Of a stretch of 64,000 nt of DNA, positions 29,701 to 44,100 are shown piece by piece. The notes below the pieces were generated by a model, which ran no database searches, was not told the DNA's origin, and was given only the letters and a program-made list of their open reading frames with translations. The translations under genes and the position numbers were made by a program. The stretch lies in the NCBI GenBank assembly GCA_905116865.2, contig CAJHNH020008543.1, positions 854,606 to 918,605 on the forward strand, written 5' to 3'. The number at the start of each line of letters is the position of its first letter. Position 1 is the stretch's first letter. Origin of the DNA: Candidula unifasciata. Its lineage: Eukaryota > Mollusca > Gastropoda > Stylommatophora > Geomitridae.

Positions 29701-32700
29701 AAGGGTAACAACTCATGATTTCTGGATATTTGGGGGGGGGGGGGGAGGGGGGGGGGGGGGGGGAATGTATGCTTCACTCTATTCCTGTTTATTGATAACT
29801 TGCTTTATATATCTAAATATATTTACATGGTAAATCTGGCAATGGAAGTTCTACACATTTTGTTTAATGGTAAATCCAGATTAAACAGCATTAAAAGTCT
29901 ATGGTTAAGCACCAGCAAGGAAATCTTCTTCTTCAGCATTCCAAAGTCTTGAGATTAATTGCTGCAGATATCACCTGCCTAGATTCATCTCTCTGGCTGG
30001 CCTCTTTCCAGCTGGTGACACCAAGTGTTTGCAGGTATACCTGGACATTATCTCTCCATCGTCTTCATGGTCTGCCTCGTGGTCTATGACCATTCAACTC
30101 CCTTATGTATACAGCAAGGAAATCAAAATTAAAAATTTTGAGAGCATGCATCTTCTCTGTAGCAACAGATGGATGTGAGTGGTGGCCTATCTCTCAGTCC
30201 TTCAAAAAGAAAATAGAGGCTTTTGAGCTGAAATGCTATAGAAAGATTTTCAGAATATTATGGAGAAATACTGAAATTTTAACAGATCTGAACATCAAGG
30301 AAGATTAGCTAATAAACAGCATCTTGTCTCGGAAACTGGAATATTTTGGTCATATTAACTGCCACAGCAGATTGGAACAAATAATAGCTGAAGGCTTGGT
30401 ACCAGGTATGGGACGTCGCAGGTCGACCCAGCCCAAAATGGGTACCAGGACGGGCTGTCCTGGGAAAGTAAAGACAGCCGGCGTAATGCTGACCGCATTA
30501 CCCACAGAGTGCTGATGGTCTGTAAAAATATGGGACGCTCTGCCCATATGCCCGATGCGCCGAAAAAGGGATCTTTACTTTTTTTTACTTACTTGGTACC
30601 AGGAAGGAGGTTCAAGGACTGACCAACATGAAGATGGGCAATGGGTATAAGTGATCCATTGAATATGAAAGTACATGATGCGGGAGAGCTGGCAAAGGAC
30701 CTAATTTCTTTCAGGCAGACTGTGATGATATCGACCTCCTGCAAAGGACCTGCTACATGATGATGATGATGATGGTAAATCCGGTCTTGCATGAGCAGGT
30801 GCATGCATGCAAGCACACAACATACATAACTTACATTCTGAACATGGTAGAAGCCAAGTGGAGGCCCCTTGCCTGTGTTCTTCAGTGGCTCCGTGGAGAA
30901 AGCCTCATCATGACGGTGTTTGAAACTGCAGTTTAAAATATACAAGTCTAAAATAAGAACAGATTTCATTCACATTAAAGTGTGTACTTCAGTGTTTTTA
31001 ATATTTGGCACAAAAAAATTATAAAAAAAAGTAAAAGTAAAAATAGTAAAGGACCTTTTTCTAGGCCTTTAGGCATATAGGGCATATAGGGCTAGACCTA
31101 TATTTTTATAGACCAGTCGACACAAGATGGGTGATGTGGTCAGCATCACAAAATAATAATACCAAACATTATTTACCAGAGTGCAAGAAATACGAAATTC
31201 AAAGGATTCCCTTAATTAAATATAGGTCCCACAACTCTAAGCTTGTGACAGATGGAAACCATGTGATAGATCTGATTCGATTTGATTTATTCAAGAACCG
31301 ACATCACAGCACTCGGGCATTCTCATAAGTGCTTCGTCCCCATCTTCAGCAGCCAGCGATTTATATTTTATAGACCAATCAGTAATTGGTGGGTGATGAG
31401 GTCAACATCATGCTAGCCACCTTTACTTCCCAGGATGTCACCTGGTACTCATTTGAGGCTTTGTCGCCATGGCGGAGCAGCTAGACGCTTGCCTGCGGAT
31501 CGGAAGGTCATTGGTTTGCTCCCCAGCGGAGCCAGACTAAAAAAAAACCGACCTAGGCTTCCAGGTTGACTGAGCCTTGATTGGGTACCAGGTGCTGTCC
31601 TGGGAAGAAAAGGTGGCCGGCATGATGCTGACAACTTTACCCATCTTGTACTGATTGGTCTTCTTAGCTTTCTCTAAGGTTACTAGTCTCATGGTATAAG
31701 TTTTCCTGACAGAAAGATTAAAAAAGAAGATGAAGAAGATACTTTTCGTTAAATCCAGGACTTCTCTTGCAGCATGAGCTAAAATTGAGAGTTTAAAAAA
31801 AATATTTTGTTGGTTTGAATGCACTGAATTTACTGAAAAACAACAAATGAAGTCGTTTGGATATTTTGTGAAAACGAAGCCATAAATATATCTCTATACT
31901 AAATATGTTAAACTGGTATATTTAAAATGTGGATACCAAGAAAAACATGAACAAAACAGTTCTAGGAATAGCCATGAACATAATAAAGGAAAAACAGCTA
32001 CTTAAAAAATAAAAGAAAATGTACTTGAACTGGCAGAAAATGTCCGCATATTCTGGTGAAATGTTGGATGCCTGGAGGATGGTGACTCGGAATTGGAACT
32101 GGCTCCCTATCTTCAGATGTTCCGGTAGATCAAGACAGGAGTCCAGCTTGCCAGATGTCTCTAATGTCTTGTTGTCCACATTCATGTCCTGATTTTCTGT
32201 TTGAGACAAGGAAAAAAGACTAGACTTTGGTATAAGCTGGAAATATGGACTTTCAGTTTTAAAAACATGACAAATTTAGACACAGCAATGGTTAACATTG
32301 ATAAGTAGACTGTAAATTTAATGTCGTGGAGGAGTGTAACACAGAGAGAATTGAACCCTTCTCTAACAGATAGATAAGGAGTATCTACCAGAAGCAACTT
32401 GAAACAAAACTTACTAGTGCAGTCGTAATTGCTTCACTGTTTAATTTTACTAGGTATTATCTTAGCTCCCAGATGGCAATTGTTGTCTGGCCAAGATATA
32501 TGGTTAATTTGTGCAGCAAAATTGCCAAACTGTAATCGCCGATTGTCTACAGTGAAAATATCCCCTACAGCATAATGATAATCACGAAGACAGTGGGTTT
32601 AATTATCCAGACATGTCAGGGCTGTCGGTAACCAACCTAACAACACAAAACTTTTGAACAATTTGCAACCATTTGCAAGAACACAGATGACAAGACACCA

Positions 32701-35700
32701 GTCGTAGAGTGGTTTTGGACACTGTACATGGCAAGTTGTGGCTCGCTTGGACTGATGTTTGACAAGACTATAAAATAGTTGTAATTCAAGTTAGTTTAAT
32801 GCATATGGCGTTACATTATCTAAGAGGAAGACTGAATCAACTAAAGAAGAACAAAGAGCCAAATTAAGTGACCATACATCACTAATGCCATAATGCCACG
32901 CATGAAAAGAGTAGTATTAGGAAAGGACATGGATAGATATGAAATTCAGGACAGCGAAGTGAACTTATACTATACATTATATTATGCCTTATCTGGCAGA
33001 AGTAGTATAAAGTGTAGTGTTGCAGCAGTATGCAGTAGGTGTAAAAACTAGGGTGTCGATTTGCTACCTATTTTTTTATGAGTGTTGCTGTTGAAGCTGT
33101 ATTATTAGAGGACATGTAATGTGAGTAGTTAGTTCCCCATGTATTAATTCATGAATGATTTATGGACAATTAAATATAGACAGTTATTTCAGAAGCCATG
33201 TGATAGACTTGGTGTTGAGGGTGAGAGTCAGTATTAAATATATTTCAGTCAAGGGGGCAGAATAAACATAGGGTACTCATGGCCAGTTGGGCATATAATC
33301 AGTCGGACTCGTGATTCTTTAGGAAGACACTGCCACATGTGATATTGGTGGTAGAATGTAGATTGTGATATTGGTGGTAGAGTGTAGATTGCGATACTGG
33401 TGGTAGAGTGTAGATTGTATTGTTGGTAGTAAAGTAAAAAGTAAAGTAAAGATCCCTTTTCACGCCTTTCGGCGCATCGGGCACATGGGCAGAGCGTCCC
33501 ATATTTTTACAGACCATCAGCATTCTGTGGGTAATGTGGTCAGCATTACGCCGGCTGTCTTTACTTTCCCAGGATAGCCCATCCTGGTACCCATTTTAGG
33601 CTGGGTCGACCTGCGACATCCCATACCACGATAAAAATCCACACAGCCTGCAGTGGGTTTCGATCGAGGTATGCTGGCTTACGAGTCGGACTCGCAACGC
33701 CTTAGCCACGGACGCCGCATTGTTGGTAGTAGAGTGTAGATAATATTGTTAATAGTTGAGTGTAGAGTGTATAGGTGGTAGTAGAGTGTAAACTGTATTG
33801 TTGGCAGTAGAATGTAAATTGTGATATTGGTGGTAGAGTGTAGACTGTGTTTGTGGCAGTAGAGTGTGTGGTTGGTAGTAGAGTATAGAGTTTTGGGTTG
33901 GTAGTAGAGTAAATAGAGTGTTTGGTTGATAGTAGAGCATAGATTGTATTGCTGGTAGTAGAGTATAGAGTGTTTGGTTGGTAGTAGAGTATATAGAGTG
34001 TTTGGTTGGTAGTAGAGTATATAGAGTGTTTAGTTGGTAGTAGAGCCTACATTGTATTGCTGGTAATAGAGTATAGAGTGTTTGATTTGTAGTAGAGTAT
34101 ATAGAGTGTTTGGTTGGTAGTAGAGCTTAGATTATATTGCTGGTAGTAGAGAATAAAGCGTTTGGTTGGTAGTAGAGTATATAGAGTGTTTAGTTGGTAG
34201 TAGAGCATAGATTGTATTGCTGGTAGTAGAGTATAAAGTGTTTGGTTGGTAGTAGAGTATATAGAGTGTTTGATTGGTAGTAGAGCGTAGATTGTATTGC
34301 TGGTAGTAGAGTATAGAGTGTATGGTTGGTAGTAGAGTGTAGATTGTATTGCTGGTAGTAGATTATGGTGGCAGCAGTTTGTGTAGCAAGTCATCACAAA
34401 TTTGGCCCTGCAGCAGCTAAACTGATTCCTCATTCTGGAAGTTTGGTCCACACAGTGGATCTAATCTGGGGAAATGAGTTATCAGGTAACCAGACTAGGT
34501 ACTGCAAAGCTTGGAAAAGATATCAGTAATGAAATCAAATTTGCTAAAAACAGAGACTGAAAACCTTTAGATCGACACAATGTGCAGTGAATTTAGTTCA
34601 GGTAATAAAGTAACAGACCCTTTTTAATCAGGTAGATTTTAGTTTTTCAAAGAAAAACGGAGAAAAAAATAAAGATATGAATATGACAAACAGAAATGCT
34701 GTTAAAGGATGTCATCCCAGACCTGAGGCCAGCATTGAATTGTCCATTTTCTGACCTTCACCCTCAACAATCCTGAGCTCTTCCACAGAGGAGATCATTT
34801 TATCAACTGATTTCTCCATGTCTGCTTGATGTCGGAAATTGCTTCCATGCAGTGGTTTCTGTTTTGAAAGAAAACATTAATAAATGAACAAGAAAATCCT
34901 CATCTGTCTAACTATCAACTGTGTAGATATATGACTATCAGCTGTGTAGATGTATGACTATCAGCTGTGTAGATGTATGACTATCAGCTGTGTAGATGTC
35001 TAACTATCAACTGTGTAGATATATGACTATCAGCTGTGTAGATATATGACTATCAGCTGTGTAGATATATGACTATCAGCTGTGTAGATATATGACTATC
35101 AGCTGTGTAGATATATGACTATCAGCTGTGTAGATATATGACTATCAGCTGTGTAGATATATGACTATCAGCTGTGTAGATATATGACTATCAGCTGTGT
35201 AGATATATGACTATCAGCTGTGTAGATATATGACTATCAGCTGTGTAGATATATGACTATCAGCTGTGTAGATATATGACTATCAGCTGTGTAGATATAT
35301 GACTATCAGCTGTGTAGATATATGACTATCAGCTGTGTAGATATATGACTATCAGCTGTGTAAATATATGACTATCAGCTGTGTAGATATATGACTATCA
35401 GCTGTGTAGATGTATGACTATCAGCTGTGTAGATATATGACTATCAGCTGTGGTTATTCCAATGAACTGTGGCTACAAAGCTTAGCAAAAGGGGAAATGG
35501 GAACAACGAACACATATAAAAATAAAAGGTGGTTCAGTCGGAGCCTTTCTTAACATAAACAACAACAATAACTAACAGATATAGTCATTCCTTGCAAAAA
35601 AGCATTATATTTTTTATCCTTCTGTCACATTCCCCTTTTTTGCAGTTGTTGTGGTTTATGTTGAGAAAGGTTCAGGTTGAAAAGTGGTTTTGTTTTGTGT

Positions 35701-38073
35701 GTGTACGTTGCTCCCCTTCCCTGAAATTCTTCTTGGTTTGTTGTACGTATGTTTGTATGTGTGTATGCATGTGTGCATGCATGTGTATGTGTGTGTGCAT
35801 AATTCATGTGTGTCTGTCTGTGCAACTGTGTGTGGGTACACACACATACACACTATTGCTTATTACTACACAACTATGTATATTCTCAAGGTGTAGATAC
35901 TTTTAAAAATGTGGTATTATTGCTGGGAATAGCTGTTTTGTTACTTTTACATCTGGTTAATTTTCACATTGCAATCTTCATCTCTATCAGTTAATGCTCA
36001 CTTTGTTAAAATAATCCTCATCGTTGAAGGTAACCTTGGCATTGCCTGATTGCTTAACACCAGGGGTCATTTCTTGTGGGTCATCTTTATCTGTAGACAT
36101 CACAAATGTTTTAGACAAATCAGGAGAACTGTTTCTTTCATATTGTCCTAGACAGCTGTTTGGCTAAAATTCATATAATAGATGTCTTTCAGAGAATTCA
36201 CTAATCAGTGAACCACCCCAGTCAATCAGCCAGGCAACCAACCAGCCAGTCCTCAACCAACCAACCAGTCAATGAGCAAACCAACAAATCAGTTAAATAA
36301 CCAACCAGCAGTCAACCAACCAGTCAATTAACCAGTTAACAAAACAAGCAATCAACCAGTCAACTAAGAGGTCAATCAACCAAACAGACAATCAACCAGT
36401 CAGTCACTCAGTCAACCCCTCAATCAACCAGTCAGTCAACCAAGTAGCCAATCAATCAATCAACCAGTAAATCACTCAAATAACCAATCAATCAACCAGT
36501 CAATCAATCAAATAGCCAATCAGTTAACCTATCAACCAAACAGTCAATCAACCGGTCAATGAACCAAACAGTCAATAAACTAGTCAGTCAACCAATCAAT
36601 CAATCAACCAGTCAGTCAATCAAATGATCAATCAATCAATCAACCAGTTTTTCAATCAAATAGCCAAAAAGTTAATCTATCAACCAAACAGTCAATTAAC
36701 CAGTCAGTCAACCAAACAGTCAATACACCAGTCGATGAACAAAACAATCAAATAAAACAGTCAATCAATCAGTTAGTCAACCAATCAACTAAGCAGTCAA
36801 TCAACAAAGCAGTCAATAAACCAGTCAGTCAACCAAATGATCAATCAATCAATCAACCAGAAAGTCAACCAACCAACAAATCAGTCAACCAATTAAACCA
36901 CTAATAAATTACTATAAGAATATGGCACATCATTCTACACTACCTGTTATCGCTTGCACAGACACACGTAGATATCCCTTGACATCACCCTTGTCATTGA
37001 CAATTGCCACACGATGAACCAGTGGCACTGGGTAGAACAGGTTACTCAGGTAAACAAATGCTCTGAAAATATGGAAAACATATTCTAATTCACATAACGC
37101 TGAACCAGAAACCTGGCATATGAGCTAAATTAAACCTGGCATATGTGATAATATATACCTAGCACATGAGATAATAGAAATCTGGCATATGACCTAACAG
37201 AAACCTGGCATGTGAGATAACAGAAACCTGGCAAATGAGATAACAGAAACCTGGCAAATTAGATAGATAACAGAAACCTGATATTTGAGGTAACAGAAAT
37301 TTGGCATATAAGATAAAAAGAATTCAACACATGAGCTAACAGAAGCCTGGCATATGAGTTCTAATGTTATTAAATAAAGTCAATGCAAAAATATGAGACT
37401 TGGATAAAGGCAGACTCACTCAGAAATGTTGGTTCTGAGGTTGAAGCAAACAGAGAAATGAATGAGGCAATACTTCATAAGACAGCCCTTCAAGAGACAG
37501 CCCTTCAAGAGACAGCCCTTCAAGAAACAGCCCTTCATGAGACAGCCCTTCAAGAGACAGCTCTTCAAGAAACATCCTTTCAAAAGACAGCCCTTCAAGA
37601 GACAGCCTTTCAAGAGACAGCCCTTTAAGAGACGGCCCTTCAAAAAACAGCCCTTCAAGAGACAGTCCTTCAAGAGACATCTATTCAAAAGACATCTCTT
37701 GAAGAGATAGACTTTCAAGAGACATCCCTTCAAGAGACATCCCTTCAAGAAACAGCCCTTCTGTCAGAGGCAAGTTCGGCTACGGGATGAACAGAGTTGA
37801 TGATAGTGAATCATCACATATGAACGAGTTTACCTTCAGTAAAACTCTGTATAAGAACCCAAGTTCAAGGTGTCTCCTTCGTGCCAAAGAACTGCATGGC
37901 TGTTGGGTGAACAGTCGTTAACGAAGGCAGTCAGGTCGTTGTAGGGGCGACGCCTGCTGGTGGATGTAATGTCCTAAGTCCCTTTCCCAGCTAATAGTGA
38001 GGGTACTGCTGGGGTGACCATTTGTTAACCCCTCACATAATGCTTCAAGTCACAGTGGACGCTAGGCACGGCC

Positions 38074-38113
<40 letters not shown>

Positions 38114-41100
38114 CCGTGGCAGTTCTGCCAGGCGATGGCCGTTGCATTTTTGCTCCATTTGTAGACTGGAAGGATATGGTTTCGTCACCCAGCTTCTGAG
38201 TTGAGTGCATGGTGTGACACTGTGAGCTACGAGTGTTTTTCGTTGGCACAGGAGCGGAGCAACAATGGGGTGACCCGTTTGCTATGATGCTGAAACTAGG
38301 ATTACCAGATTACCAGATCTGTATAAGAGCGGGCAGCTTGACCACGGAATAAACTGGGTCGAGTTAACTGGCTAAGCCCAGGGCCCACAGTTAACACGGA
38401 TTACCGCGTGTCAAGGGATGAATGCGGGAAGGAGAACAAAAAGCTTAGACAGAGCTTGCTGAGGAGGAGTTGTGTAGTGGACATTGCACTGGACGAGACG
38501 TAGCATTTTTTTGACTAGGTAAAAGTGCATTAGTTTAGTGACGGCTAGAATAAATAGTATTTGTGTTTAGGATCTTTGATAGGCTGTGTTTCCATTTAAT
38601 GTATCGACGAGATAGTGTAGTGTTAATTTTCCTTGAATAGTAGACGTTCCACGCAGTATTTGTTAAGCAGCTAGTGAATGTGTGATACGCATTGTTAATG
38701 GTGGTATCACTGCCCAGTCACGCTTAGGCCATACACCTTACGTGTGCCGCTGAGTCCCGTGTGGCAATAGACGGTGGCTTAGTTAGCACTGATAAACTGT
38801 TAGTTTGGAATCGTGTACTTGGGGATCCATGGGAACGGCTTGGGTTGACCAGTGAATGTAAAAGCTGCTCAACGTCAACGTTTCGGATAAGAACTGCCAA
38901 CTTAGTTGAGGTGTGTCTAGCTGTATTGTTCACTGTACATTAAAGATTTTGTTTGTACTCAGCAGGTGCGTGTATTGAGTGTGTCCAGGATAGTGAAGTC
39001 TGTTAGCTGGCCTACATAGCGAGCCATAAAAAATACATTAGTAAAGTAGGTCTCTGACCCTTCAAGAAACAGCCCTTCAAGAGACAGATATGTAATACAA
39101 ACTGGTTAGAGTAATAAAATTTAGACAACCAAGACAGACATAATTAGAACAAACAAGTTTTGATAATTGGTGACAACTGATAAACTTGATGGAAGAAGTA
39201 AAAGTTGCCATTTTATTTATTATATATGCTCTTATGTGTCTCATTTTGCATCGATGAGTCAGCTGACTTACCTGCCCACAAGCCTGAACCAAGGGAAGCG
39301 GTCATAGAAGGGGTCGCCGCCAGTCAGACTGTCAAAGTTGGGTTCAGGAGAGGTTGGGGAAAGTTCAGCCTCGTTGTGATACATTTCCCTCATCAGTTCC
39401 AACCGTTGTCTGTTTGAAAATATGGGAAATTTAAAAAGACCACTGTGAATAATTACTCTAACATATTAAAAAAACCACACCCCTTTTTATGGAGACTTCA
39501 ATTAAATACCACACTGTGTACCAAGCAACATACAATTTCATGTCTTCAGCCTTCTTCTTCTTGTTTTGCTTTGCATGGCTAATGAAGCATTGACCTTCAA
39601 CTGACTCATAGCACTTGCTTTATGGAGGTCCTAATCTTCTTCTTCTTCGCGTTCACCAGCTGTAAACTCTGGCGGAAGGTTCTGGTTGCTCGTCCACTAC
39701 TGAACTGCAGTCCTGCTCCAGAACCTGAGTGTTGCGTGTGCATCAGTTTTACAGATCTCATTCTCTTGAATACAGACTGTTGGTTCCTTGCCTCTCCGGC
39801 AGATGCACTCCGACTTCAAAGGAAGCTCCCCAATTAGTTGACTCTTACGACATGCTTTTGGGGAGGCAGTGGGTCTATTCTTGTTTTCCCCACAATGGGG
39901 CCCCGGAACCCACACGGGGGTGGAGGTCCTAATGATTACTTAGAATTTTCAGCTACACATTTCTATAGGATGTTTACACTTGTTATCCTCGAATTTAGAG
40001 AGTAATGCATTGTACCAAGTGCCCAGGGTGTATGATTTGCTCGTCAAATACAAGAGCTTCTTAGATGACAAAGTGACCATTAGGTTCCTACAGGAGAGTA
40101 AGGAAAGGCCAACAACAACAGGGACACCACTATAAGCCAGTCAAAAGTACCATGTCCTAACCACTAACATTGTCTGTGAGTTCTGTAATATAATACATCA
40201 CACGATGTATGATCTTGTGGTGCAGTCAGTCTCTTCATTATGGATGAACAACTTGCGAAGAAGATAAACTGGTGATTAATGACTCACTATCAAGTCTACC
40301 ACTGCCTGCCAAACCCACTTACATCGGCAGTCTCTCCAGATATGGACCCCAGAGAACTGTGTACAATGTGGCTGCTATGGGTGACTCCTGCCTGTACGCG
40401 TAGATACACACATGTGATGTGCAGTGACAGTCCTACTACTGTTTTCCCTCTAAGAGACTCCGCCACTCGAGGGCCCAAGGTTGATGCACCACTTGGTGAA
40501 AAGAATTCAGATATCCCATCTGCTAACTAGTCACTTACTGAAGTATCACTGATCAATATCCTGTTGACCAGCTTCTGATACCTCCACATCACAACTCTAT
40601 GTTAGTCAACACACACAAAGGGACACCAGCATCTTCTGTAGCCCTTAAGGACACCCTGTCAACTAGCATACCACATAGCGCAACTGTATCGACCCACATA
40701 CACCTGGGCTGCACAACCATCCATTCTAGAAGTCACTGACAGAATAATGAAGTCCAACTCATTATCAACCTTAGTCATCTGGACAGTTTACAAGCTCCAA
40801 CGGAATAAAATCACATTGCTAAAACTGTCACACAACACACTCCATGCATTCACATGGCTTGAATAATTCGCGCACACATCCACACACTTAGATGGACTGA
40901 AAACTGACTGACTGAAGTACCATACATTATTGCCAACAGCAGTCAGCTACACATGGATCTCACATTCCCCACACAGCTCTGGATGGTTGCAGTAATCCAT
41001 GAAGATCAAACAACCTCTGTCTAACAACTTTAATTAGTTCAAATGTTTACACTCACCATCCATCATCTCAACATGAATGCCTGTGTGTATCCATGCATCA

Positions 41101-44100
41101 CAAAGCCCTGACTTCATTAACTGTTTATACTCCACAGTGATTTTGCATACAACAACACTAACCCTCCTTAATTGCTTTTAATGACATGCATGATAGGTTA
41201 CAGTATCTCTATTGTTTTTTTTCCCCTCAACCCAAAGGTACAATTCTGTGTAGACAAATTTAAATACAGTGCAGACCGCTTTACTCATTCTATCCCAAGT
41301 AATGCAGCATGTACGACTGGATATTATTCTTGTGTAGCACTCAGTAAGTTCTCTGAATTATACAGTTTAGGTCTGATGGAGGATTCTTAAAAAAAAAAAC
41401 TTATTCTTGCTTCTCTTAGATATTAGCCAGGACATTCTGGGACATAAAGAGTTCAGGAGATCTTGATGTGGCAAATTTCTGTTGTTAAGAAACAGTTTGT
41501 TTATCCCTCGCAATGTTTCTTGCTTGAACACTCATCCAGATAAGAAGAATTTTTTATAAGAAGAACCATTTCTTTGGTCACTGGTGAGATCACTATATCA
41601 GGTTTGCACTGTATCATGGTTTGCAAAGCTACCCATTAGTGTGAAGTGTTACACGTAAATTCAGCTGGTAATTCTGACTTTTTTCCTTTATCAACTCATT
41701 TTATAAACATTGACCAAATTTTCAAAAGAGCCTTCAGTTAGATCTGTATTAACAGATGGATAATTTAAACCTTTATTGCTGAAGCCAGACAGCTACTGAA
41801 AACAGATACATTTATGATTTCTGACTGTTGAAGCTGGACTGCTTAAACATAAAGCTTTACCTCGATGGAATAAGGGTGCGGAAATTGAACACATTCTGTT
41901 GGCCACAAGCTGACAGACAGTGGAATATGTCTTGTTTAGCTTCTGGAGTGTCTGGTGACAAATCTTCATTGTAGATTTCTCTCATCAGCGTTAGCCGTTG
42001 CCTGCAAACAGAAACAAAGAAACATTGAGAGAAACATACAGAGATGGTCAATGACAAAGACACACAGAGACAGTCAGTAAAATCCACAGACTCCATAGAC
42101 TGCCAAAGACAAACTTTCAGGGACAGATACCAACAGTTAAGAGACATTTGATCACATTTACAGACAGTATTAGTTTAATTCAAAAACAGTCAGTTACATT
42201 GAAAGACATTTTGTGGCAGTCACAGACATCCTAAAGCTATGCAGGCAACGTAATCTGGTTTTATGACTCCAGAATTACCTCAAAGCTCTATTCATGAGAA
42301 GAGGCAATGGGTCACTCTGCTACCCAGAGACTCTGCAAAACTGACCCTTCAGGTTGAGTCCCATTTCCCGCAAATGCACTTTCCTAATTTGACTAGTGAC
42401 ATGTGCACTTTCCTATTTTGCCTACAGTGACATGTGTGTGAAATGCATAGTTAATGCTGAGTTTGCACCTACGCAAACATTTTGAAGCTCAGAATATAAA
42501 TATATTAGCTAAAAATAGCATTAAAGGGTGGTTCTTTTGAAACTAATAGCTTTTTTAAAGCTAAGTTAACATAAAATACTTCCCTAGGCCTCAGTGACAG
42601 AGGTCACTAGGTCACAGCATATGTCACCTGCTACATATTGTCTTCATGCCTAATAAATATATTTAATTTAAAGCTCACTTTGTTTATGTTTATTGATAAG
42701 TCCCTTTAAATATATCTTTATATATTCTTAATAAATATTTCCTCGACCTGCTTTCCACCACAGAGAAGATAACACCAACATGTTTGGAACATAGCATGCT
42801 ACAGAAGCTGCTGAATCAAAAGAACAGTGCCCTGTATGTCTGCTTGTTGGATTTTCTCTCCTAGACCAGCTGTCAACCAAGCCTAAGGGTCTGGTCTGCC
42901 CAGCCACAAATTTGTGTTATAAAGTTGCATTTTCTTGTCCGAAGATAAGACATCCTCCAAATTGTGCTCCTCCACCCCTGGCTATTGGCACAAATGTGAT
43001 AACAAGTCTGGTGTGTGCCATTCAATATCAGATAAAGTATAAAAGTTAAAAAAAAAAAAAAATTTTTTAAACAAATTATCTGTATAGAATATAAAGTTTA
43101 TATATTCTATAAAAGTTTATAAATAAATTTATAAGTTTATATAAATAAAAGTTTAATCAGGACACAATGAAAAATTGGCTATCCTCCGAATAATGGTCAC
43201 AAATTATTGAGGCTAAAAAAATACCCTAACAGGGCCTTAATGTTTGTGACTGCCACATGAAACTGCGCTAAATATTCAGTAAACAACGTGTGACTAGTCC
43301 TGCCATGGTAACATTGCCTCCGCGTAACTTCCATCCATAACCCTTCAATTGACAGTGTTGCATTTCCACTGTTGTGACAGATTTTTGTGGGGTGTCATAA
43401 TTGCAAAACTTCTTGCCCTAACCCTAACCTTAAACCTTGGACCCAGGGGAGAAGCTAAACCTAGGACCCAGGGGAGAAGCTAAACTTAGGACCCAGGGGA
43501 GAAGCTAAACCTAGGACCCAGGGAAGAAGCTAAACCTTGGACCCAGGGCAGAAGTTAAACCTAGGACCCAGAGGAGAAGTTAAAACTAGGACCCAGGGGA
43601 GAAGTTAAAACTAGGACCCAGCGGAGAAGTTAAACCTAGCACTCTGTGTCGGAGCTGTTGACACCCTCGATGATTTGAGACCGTTATTCGGAGGAGTGTT
43701 TCCAGCGGTATACAGTATATTTACTGGAAAGAAGTCCACAATTTACATATGACTGAGGTTCTGTTAGGGTAAATTTTAAGCCTAGATAATTTGGGACCAT
43801 TATTTGGAGGATAGCCAAAAAATTTAATTACCAACTGCCTTTTGTCTTGTAAAAAAAAAAGTCTATGATCTGCAAAGTATGTAAAGTTATGAACATGACA
43901 GTGAGTAAGTTTGGAAATGCTTGAATGGAAATATTTGTTTGTTTACCTTAATTTCTCCAGGCTCCAGTAGTGAGTGGCTCCATTTTTGGTATCCTGAACT
44001 TCTACAGCCACAATGGTTTTGGGGAATGGCCTGGCATCATCTCGATCCTCATGGGAAAGTAACTCTGGTGGCAGTGGAGAATACAGAGTGTCTGTCAGCA

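Noticed and set aside
34905..35455. CRISPR-like regular repeats
   Set aside because: The units are contiguous 23 bp copies with no spacers, in an animal intron.
35592..35906. Cys/Val-rich frame
   Set aside because: It is the TG/CA tract in frame; low complexity only.
40279..40530. Frame of 83 codons in the intron between exons 15b and 15a
   Set aside because: No domain, no matching splice phase, and no repeat of KIF1 wording.
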